Shown here one piece after another: positions 6,468-10,800 of a stretch of DNA of 10,800 nt. The translations under genes were made by a program, and so were the position numbers. The stretch covers positions 1 through 10,800 of the forward strand of contig CAIVDX010000467.1 of NCBI GenBank assembly GCA_903904805.1, read 5' to 3'. Positions within the stretch are counted from its first letter, which is position 1. Each line of letters opens with the position of its first letter. Under the pieces are notes generated by a model. It ran no database searches and had not been told where the DNA came from. It was given only the letters and a program-made list of their open reading frames with translations. This DNA is from an uncultured Rhodospirillales bacterium (GTDB lineage: Bacteria > Pseudomonadota > Alphaproteobacteria > Acetobacterales > Acetobacteraceae).

Positions 6468-7343
6468 GTGCTGGTAATTTTCAACCCTGTGGCGGGCCGC
6501 CGCCGCGCCGGTCTGCTCTGGCAGGTGCTCGATCTGCTGGCGGAAAACGGCGTGAAGGTCGAGATCGCGCGCACACGGCATGGCGGCCATGCCAGCGACC
6601 TCGCGCGCGACGCGGTGGCCGCCGGGCGCTCCATGGTGGTCGCCGCCGGGGGTGACGGCACCATCGCCGAGGTCGCCGCCGGCCTCACCGGCAGCGCGGT
6701 GCCGCTCGGCATCATCCCGATGGGCACCGCCAACGTGCTCGCCCATGAACTCCGCCTGCCCTTCAGCCCGCGTGACATCGCCGCCGCCCTGGCCTTCCGC
6801 CGCACCCGCCCCCTGCTGCCCGGCCTCGCCCGCTCCGCGCAGGGCGGCGAGCGCCAGTTCGTGCAGATGCTCGGCGCGGGGTTCGACGCCCAGGTGGTGC
6901 ACCGCATCGGCCCCCGCCTGAAACGCGCGATGGGCCGCTCCGCCTACGCCGTGCAGGGCATGCGCGAACTCTCCCGCTACCGTTACCCCCGCCTGCATCT
7001 GCGCATCGACGGCGCCCACCACACCGCCGCCAGCATGATCGTCTGCAAGGGCAAGCTCTATGGCGGCAACTACCTGCTCGCCGCCGACGCCGACCACGCC
7101 ACCTCCGGCTTCTCGGTGGTGCTGTTCGACCGCGGCGGCCCCTTCTCCGCCTCGCTCTACGGGCTCGCCCTGCCGCTCGGCGCGCTGCCGCGGGCGCCCG
7201 GCCTGCGCTTCCTGCGCGGACATCAGATCGACCTGCTCAACGCCGAGGGAATTCCGGTGCAGGCGGATGGCGATCGGGCGGGGATGGGGCCGTTGACCAT
7301 CTCGGATGCCAGGGCACCCATTGATGTGATCGTCAGCCGGTAG
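6468..7343 (+). CDS. Diacylglycerol kinase family lipid kinase (YegS/DgkB-like)
   Basis: A 291-residue soluble or membrane-associated ATP-dependent lipid kinase, expected to phosphorylate diacylglycerol or a similar lipid alcohol. The DAGK catalytic domain is clear: NPVAGRRR (6-13), the nucleotide-binding GGDGTI (61-66), IPMGTANVLAHEL (83-95), then GAGFDA (136-141), KGKLYGGNYLLA (194-205) and VQADGD (264-269) of the C-terminal beta domain. The only available start is GTG at 6468, with AGAGG about ten bases upstream. It places the first residue directly in the first beta strand, so the N-terminus is unusually short. The frame stays open for about 30 further codons upstream without an ATG, GTG or TTG. 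Placement opposite plcP/GT4 suggests conversion of PlcP-derived diacylglycerol to phosphatidate, an inference. Confidence 0.88.
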   Translation: MLVIFNPVAGRRRAGLLWQVLDLLAENGVKVEIARTRHGGHASDLARDAVAAGRSMVVAAGGDGTIAEVAAGLTGSAVPLGIIPMGTANVLAHELRLPFSPRDIAAALAFRRTRPLLPGLARSAQGGERQFVQMLGAGFDAQVVHRIGPRLKRAMGRSAYAVQGMRELSRYRYPRLHLRIDGAHHTAASMIVCKGKLYGGNYLLAADADHATSGFSVVLFDRGGPFSASLYGLALPLGALPRAPGLRFLRGHQIDLLNAEGIPVQADGDRAGMGPLTISDARAPIDVIVSR

Positions 7344-7353
7344 CAAGCGCCGT

Positions 7354-7380
7354 GTTTTTTGCAAACAAGACGCAAAAAAC
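7354..7380. terminator. A/T-rich hairpin downstream of the lipid kinase
   Basis: GTTTTTTGC and GCAAAAAAC form a perfect 9-bp inverted repeat around a 9-base loop, 11 bases after the lipid kinase stop. It is A/T-rich in a GC-rich genome. The usual GC stem followed by a T-run is absent, so its function as a terminator is plausible but not certain. The remaining gap up to the acetyltransferase holds no gene. Confidence 0.5.
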
Positions 7381-7475
7381 CCTGAGATGGTGAGTCCCTC
7401 CTCGCCGCACCTGATGGGACAGCGTGGCTGACCTGATGAGATTGGGCATGCGGTTCAGCCCGCGAGCGCCTATTT

Positions 7476-7486
7476 GTGCAGTGCAC
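7476..7486. promoter_or_regulatory. Short palindrome ahead of the acetyltransferase start
   Basis: GTGCAGTGCAC is a perfect palindrome with one central base, ending 16 bases before the ATG at 7503. It may be an operator or chance. Confidence 0.2.
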
Positions 7487-7502
7487 CATTCAAGGTCCGA
7501 CC

Positions 7503-8066
7503 ATGACCGCCATGCGCAAACTTCTGCCGACCGAAGCACCCGCGCTGCTCGAGCACCTGCTCCGGCTGCCGGCGGAGGACCGCGCCGCGCGCTTCATGCA
7601 CTCGGTGTCAGACAGCTCGATCGCCGATCACGTCGCCAAAATCGACTGGGTGGCCGGCGCCGTCGTCGGCTATTTCGCCGAGGGCATCCTGCGCGGCGCG
7701 GCCGAGCTGCAGGGCCGCCTGTTCCGCGAGGCCGAGATCGCCGTCACCGTGGAAGCCGACTGCCAGGACCACGGCATCGGCACCCAGCTTCTGGGCCAGG
7801 CGCTGCTCATCGCCCGCAACCGCCGCTTCGCCACCGCGCAGATCGTCTGCCTCGGCTCCAACCGCCGCTTCCAGCATGTCGCGCTGAAATTCTTCGGCCA
7901 TCTGCACCATGAGGACGGCGAGGCCAGCGCCGAGATGGCGCTCGACCACCCCACCCTGTTCAGCCTGGCCGAGGAAACCACCGCGGATTCGCTGGGCTGG
8001 TTCAGCCAGATGCTCGACCGCGCCTGGGCCGGCGTGGTGCCGCCGGCCACACTCACCCGCGCCTGA
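7503..8066 (+). CDS. GNAT-family N-acetyltransferase
   Basis: A 187-residue cytoplasmic protein with one GNAT fold. AEIAVTVEADCQDHGIGTQLL (77-97) is strand 4 plus motif A, whose QDHGIG supplies the Q/RxxGxG acetyl-CoA pyrophosphate loop. GQALLIARNRRF (98-109) is the following helix, and NRRFQHVALKFFG (120-132) carries the motif B region. The N-terminal 50 residues (LRLPAEDRAARF, SIADHVAKIDW) form the substrate side seen in several alphaproteobacterial members, whose substrates are unknown. The ATG at 7503 was preferred over GTG 7476 because AAGGT lies six bases upstream of it. The gene stands alone, and its last 14 bp overlap the end of the convergent isomerase-like gene. Acceptor not predictable. 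Confidence 0.83.
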   Translation: MTAMRKLLPTEAPALLEHLLRLPAEDRAARFMHSVSDSSIADHVAKIDWVAGAVVGYFAEGILRGAAELQGRLFREAEIAVTVEADCQDHGIGTQLLGQALLIARNRRFATAQIVCLGSNRRFQHVALKFFGHLHHEDGEASAEMALDHPTLFSLAEETTADSLGWFSQMLDRAWAGVVPPATLTRA

Positions 8067-8922
8067 CCGGATAGATCGCCGCCACCGCCGCGATCGCCTG
8101 GCGCAGCCGCGCGATCTGATCGCCACGTCCCAGCATCTCCACGCTCACCCAGCCCGGCCACTCCCGCGCGGCCAGACCGGCGGCCATCGCCCCGTGCACC
8201 TCCAGCGGCACGCTGAAATCCCCCAGCTCCGGCTGCGAGGCATGCACATGCGCCAGGGCCGCCCCCGCCGCGATCACATGCGCCGCCGCATCCTCGCCGG
8301 AGGCCGCCAGCGCCGCCGAGTCGCACTGCAGCGCGATCGCCGGATGATCCACCGCCCGCACCAGCGCCAGCGCCTCCGCACCGGTATGGATGAAATCGCA
8401 GTGAGCCGTTGCGGGCACCGGCTCGATCGCCAGCCGCACCGGGCCCAGCACATCGCCCACCCGCCGCAACCGCTCCACCGCCAATGTGAACGCTGCCGCC
8501 TGATCCAGCGCGCCCCGCCGCCGCGTCGCCGGCGCGCCGAACACCGCCACATCGGCCCCCAGCTCCAGCCCGATCGCCCGCACCAGCCGCAGATGCGCCA
8601 GCATCGCCGCGAACGCCGCCTCGTCGCCCAGCAGCGCCGCCTCCGGCCGACCATAAAAGATCGCCTGCATCGCCGGCACCGCGAGCCCCAGCCCAGCCAG
8701 CCGCGCCCGATACGCCGCCACCCGCCCGAGCAGCGCCGCATCCCAGCCACCCAGCCGCCCCGGCGCTACCTCGATCCCCGCTACCTCGATCCCCGCTACC
8801 TCGATCGCCGCTACCTCGATCCCCGCCACCTCGATCCCTGCTGAGGGGGTGCCGGCGATCGCCTCCAGCGCCTGGTCGAGCCTGGCCTCATCCCACGCCA
8901 GATTGCTGACACACAGCCTCAT
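8053..8922 (-). CDS. Sugar phosphate isomerase/epimerase-like TIM-barrel protein with five GIEVA repeats
   Basis: A 289-residue protein of the xylose isomerase-like TIM-barrel (AP endonuclease 2) superfamily; members isomerise or epimerise sugars using a divalent metal. MRLCVSNLAW is the first strand. AIEPVP (165-170, E167), LQCDSAAL (198-205, D201), HVHAS (225-229) and VSVEML (259-264, E262) carry the expected metal and substrate ligands. Residues 29-53 are five consecutive GIEVA units (the third begins with Ala) encoded by a 15-bp tandem repeat. Relatives normally have a single GIEVAPGR-like strand here, so this is an expansion at the second strand. The ATG at 8922 has GAGGT six bases upstream and overlaps the stop of the upstream epimerase-like gene by 4 bp (ATGA), showing coupling. 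It ends convergent with, and overlapping, the acetyltransferase gene by 14 bp. Substrate unknown. Confidence 0.8.
   Translation of the reverse strand: MRLCVSNLAWDEARLDQALEAIAGTPSAGIEVAGIEVAAIEVAGIEVAGIEVAPGRLGGWDAALLGRVAAYRARLAGLGLAVPAMQAIFYGRPEAALLGDEAAFAAMLAHLRLVRAIGLELGADVAVFGAPATRRRGALDQAAAFTLAVERLRRVGDVLGPVRLAIEPVPATAHCDFIHTGAEALALVRAVDHPAIALQCDSAALAASGEDAAAHVIAAGAALAHVHASQPELGDFSVPLEVHGAMAAGLAAREWPGWVSVEMLGRGDQIARLRQAIAAVAAIYPVRRG
8765..8839 (-). repeat. Five tandem 15-bp units inside the TIM-barrel gene
   Basis: On the plus strand the unit is GCTACCTCGATCCCC. Copies 1, 2 and 4 are identical, copy 3 differs at one base and copy 5 at two. The units are contiguous and in frame, each encoding GIEVA (AIEVA for copy 3) on the minus strand. 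Near identity at the DNA level, including synonymous positions, indicates recent expansion. Confidence 0.95.
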
Positions 8923-9674
8923 CGCCGGACCTCACCGGCGAACCGATCCAGCCGCGCCCGCACCTCGTCCAGACTCAGATGATACCGCCCCGCGCCGCCC
9001 AGCAGCGCCGCATGGCGCGTGCCGATGTCGTAGACCACCCCCTCGCGCTCCCCCAGCACCACCTCCGGCGCCAGCCGCGCGGCCAGCTCCGCCATCGCCA
9101 TCGGCGGCGGCGCGATGTTGATCAGCCCGATGCCGGCCGCCTCGATCGTCTCCAGATCGCCGGCCAGACGCTCCAGCGGATACCATTGCAGCGCCGCGCG
9201 CCCCGGCAGTTTCTCCACCTCATGCCGATGCAGCAGATCGAACACCGCGTTCTTGCGCAGCCCCGGCCCGAACATGCCGGGCAACCGCACGATCACGCTG
9301 TGCGGAAAATACCCCGCCACCGCCTCCTCCAGCCAGCGCCGATGCCGCCCATAGGCCTGGCTGTGCGCGCCCGGCGCGTCGGCCTCATCCACCCCGGCCG
9401 GCTGGGGATACACATCCACCGTGGAAATCAGCACCACCCGCGCCGCCCGCGCCCGCGCCAGATGCGTCCAGAGCTTTTGGATCGACGCCCAATCGGCATC
9501 AGGATCGCGGTTGGCGAGATATTTCACCCCCGGCGCGCCGGCGCACACCAGGCGATCGAAATGCTGCCCATCGATGTCGGCGATATCGCGCGAGTGGAAA
9601 CTCGCCGCATAGCCACCGCCACGCAGCAGATGCCCGCCGATGAACCCGCTGCCGCCGATCAGACCGTTGCGCAT
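8919..9674 (-). CDS. NAD-dependent epimerase/dehydratase-like (extended SDR) protein
   Basis: A 251-residue cytoplasmic protein with a Rossmann fold. GGSGFIGGHLL (7-17) is the dinucleotide-binding loop, VLISTVDVYP (81-90) carries the Ser/Thr of the active site, and AYGRHRRWLE (107-116) aligns with the YxxxK catalytic motif. Here Tyr108 is present but the lysine position is Arg112. RLPGMFGPGLRKN (130-142) is the usual substrate-side loop of nucleotide-sugar epimerases. It is shorter than typical 300-plus-residue members. The ATG at 9674 was chosen because it sits just before the first strand; the frame is open further upstream but overlaps the divergent gene. It has only a weak ribosome site. 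It is coupled to the TIM-barrel gene by an ATGA overlap, so the two products probably work on the same sugar compound. Substrate not predictable. Confidence 0.8.
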   Translation of the reverse strand: MRNGLIGGSGFIGGHLLRGGGYAASFHSRDIADIDGQHFDRLVCAGAPGVKYLANRDPDADWASIQKLWTHLARARAARVVLISTVDVYPQPAGVDEADAPGAHSQAYGRHRRWLEEAVAGYFPHSVIVRLPGMFGPGLRKNAVFDLLHRHEVEKLPGRAALQWYPLERLAGDLETIEAAGIGLINIAPPPMAMAELAARLAPEVVLGEREGVVYDIGTRHAALLGGAGRYHLSLDEVRARLDRFAGEVRR

Positions 9675-9717
9675 GCCCCATCTTCGCACCCGCAGCCGCG
9701 CGGCGCATAGTCGGCCG

Positions 9718-10800
9718 ATGCAACAAACCACCATCGCGCCTGGGCCGGACGGCACGCTGCAACTGCGCGTCGGCGATGTCTGGCGCCCGATCAGCCTCGA
9801 TGGCCACCGCGTCGACGCCTTCAATCCCGGCTGGCGCGTCGAGTGCGCCCTCGCCGGCGACCTGCTCGGCATCATCGCGCTGCGCCATGAGAGCGGCGAG
9901 GCCGCGCACTGGTTCGTCGACCGCACCGGCGCGCGCATCACCGACAATCCGGCCGCGCTGATGCATCCGTTCCGCCGCGCGCTCGCCACCGACCTCGACC
10001 GCGCCGCCCGCGCCCTGCTGCTCGGCCGCCCCGGTGCCGCGTGGCTGCAGGACACGCCCGCCAGCCTGCGCGCCATGCTCGCCGACCTGCACGCCCCGCC
10101 GCCCACCCGCATCCTGTCCGACCCGCCGGCGCCCTATGACGCCGCGCACATCGCCACCCTGTTCGCCACCGACCACGCCGCCAACACGCTGCGCGCGCTC
10201 ACCCACGGCCACATGCTCTTCCCCAGCCCCATCGATGGCCGCCCATTGCCCTGCGCGCACGGCATCGCCTACTCGCCGTTTCTGTTCGCCTATCGCATCG
10301 ATGACACCGACAACGACGCAACCGCCTATGTCATCGCCACCCAGCATCGCTGCGAACCGCGCGCGCTGTTCCTGCCGCGCGAGGGCGCGCTCATCGCCCG
10401 CAGGGACGACGACGCCGCCTTCATCGGCGAACATTTCGGCACCGACATCGCCGCCTGGCTCGGCGCCTTCGCCCTGCGCCACGCGCCGGACTGGCAGGCC
10501 TGGTACGCCGCCACCCCACGAAAACCCCTTGTGGTGACGCGAGAAACCCATATCGGCCATCATCTGTGGAACGAGCTCTCCGGCCTGCAGGACCTGCTGG
10601 CCAACCCCACCGTCGCCGCCCATCCGCCTGAAATTCTCGTCTGCAATCACACGCTGTCTGAAATGTGGGGTCCGCTGGAGACGATCTTCCCCGAACTTGC
10701 CGGCCGGGTGAGCCGCGGCGGCGACGGCGGCGATCTCGCGGAGATCTGTCTGCATCAGCAGATTTTCCCGATGCGCCCATCGGCATCGCGCGTGCCGGCC
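9718..10800 (+). CDS. Large protein of unknown function, HIGHxLWNE motif (3' end missing)
   Basis: The frame stays open for all 361 codons from the ATG at 9718 to the window edge, with strong GC third-position bias. I do not recognise the family. No signal peptide or membrane helix is evident. An N-terminal region begins LQLRVGDVWRPISLDGHRVDAFNPGW, with further segments rich in Ala, Arg and Asp. At about 270-286 KPLVVTRETHIGHHLWNE contains a striking His/Trp cluster (HIGHHLWNE, 278-286), followed by EILVCNHTLSEMWGPLETIFPELAG (about 305-329). Strand-then-loop segments of this kind resemble Rossmann-like halves of GT-B glycosyltransferases, which is only a suggestion. It is divergent from the epimerase-like gene with 43 bp between starts and no clear ribosome site, so an internal start is possible. 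Confidence 0.75.
   Translation, partial: MQQTTIAPGPDGTLQLRVGDVWRPISLDGHRVDAFNPGWRVECALAGDLLGIIALRHESGEAAHWFVDRTGARITDNPAALMHPFRRALATDLDRAARALLLGRPGAAWLQDTPASLRAMLADLHAPPPTRILSDPPAPYDAAHIATLFATDHAANTLRALTHGHMLFPSPIDGRPLPCAHGIAYSPFLFAYRIDDTDNDATAYVIATQHRCEPRALFLPREGALIARRDDDAAFIGEHFGTDIAAWLGAFALRHAPDWQAWYAATPRKPLVVTRETHIGHHLWNELSGLQDLLANPTVAAHPPEILVCNHTLSEMWGPLETIFPELAGRVSRGGDGGDLAEICLHQQIFPMRPSASRVPA

Noticed and set aside
8765..8839. Possible CRISPR-like array
   Set aside because: The 15-bp units are contiguous with no spacers and are in frame within a gene.
7909..8844. Plus-strand frame ending in repeated RYLDP units
   Set aside because: The repeat is the antisense reading of the GIEVA minisatellite. 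The minus strand encodes the TIM-barrel protein with conserved ligands.
9675..10112. Upstream extension of the epimerase-like protein to 397 residues
   Set aside because: The extra sequence is Arg/Ser/Ala-rich, precedes a complete Rossmann start and overlaps the divergent gene.
9499..10755. Long minus-strand open frame (418 codons) opposite the unknown gene
   Set aside because: Shadow of the plus-strand gene: Gly/Gln/Arg-rich translation with no domain. The only recognisable protein at its end belongs to the epimerase-like gene in another frame.

Overview
The base composition is strongly GC-rich. Codons favour G or C at the third position, starts at TTG and GTG are frequent, and the gene families are alphaproteobacterial: an adenosine-kinase-like PfkB protein, an EI24-domain membrane protein, a bactofilin, and a PlcP-type phosphoesterase beside a GT4 glycosyltransferase. 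The best guess is a chromosomal segment from the Acetobacteraceae or a close relative. No transposase, integrase, phage gene, tRNA, rRNA or CRISPR array is visible.

Layout. (1) Positions 1-682, minus: 5' part of an adenosine-kinase-like sugar kinase, running off the left edge. A 13-bp x 4 tandem repeat follows in its leader. (2) 800-3407, plus: an EI24-type integral membrane protein, then a bactofilin translationally coupled to a membrane protein with a degenerate GGDEF domain. (3) 3576-4139, minus: a small secreted PEP-CTERM protein with an AT-rich upstream region full of inverted repeats. (4) 4285-7343: a phosphoesterase (best read as PlcP) and an overlapping GT4 glycosyltransferase on the minus strand, divergent from a diacylglycerol-kinase-family lipid kinase on the plus strand. 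(5) 7503-8066, plus: a GNAT acetyltransferase. (6) 8053-9674, minus: a two-gene operon of an NAD-dependent epimerase-like protein and a TIM-barrel isomerase-like protein, the latter carrying a 15-bp x 5 in-frame repeat. (7) 9718-10800, plus: the start of an unrecognised large protein that runs off the right edge.

How it fits together. The most coherent module is region 4. It has the gene content expected for phosphorus-sparing membrane lipid remodelling: PlcP removes phospholipid head groups to give diacylglycerol, the GT4 enzyme could glycosylate it, and the lipid kinase could return it to phosphatidate. TGTCA-type sites resembling PhoB half-sites lie between the divergent genes. The bactofilin plus inactive-GGDEF pair is a second unusual module, probably envelope or cell-shape related. 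The PEP-CTERM protein and the epimerase/isomerase pair suggest surface polysaccharide or secreted matrix. These functional links are inferences from families and gene order.
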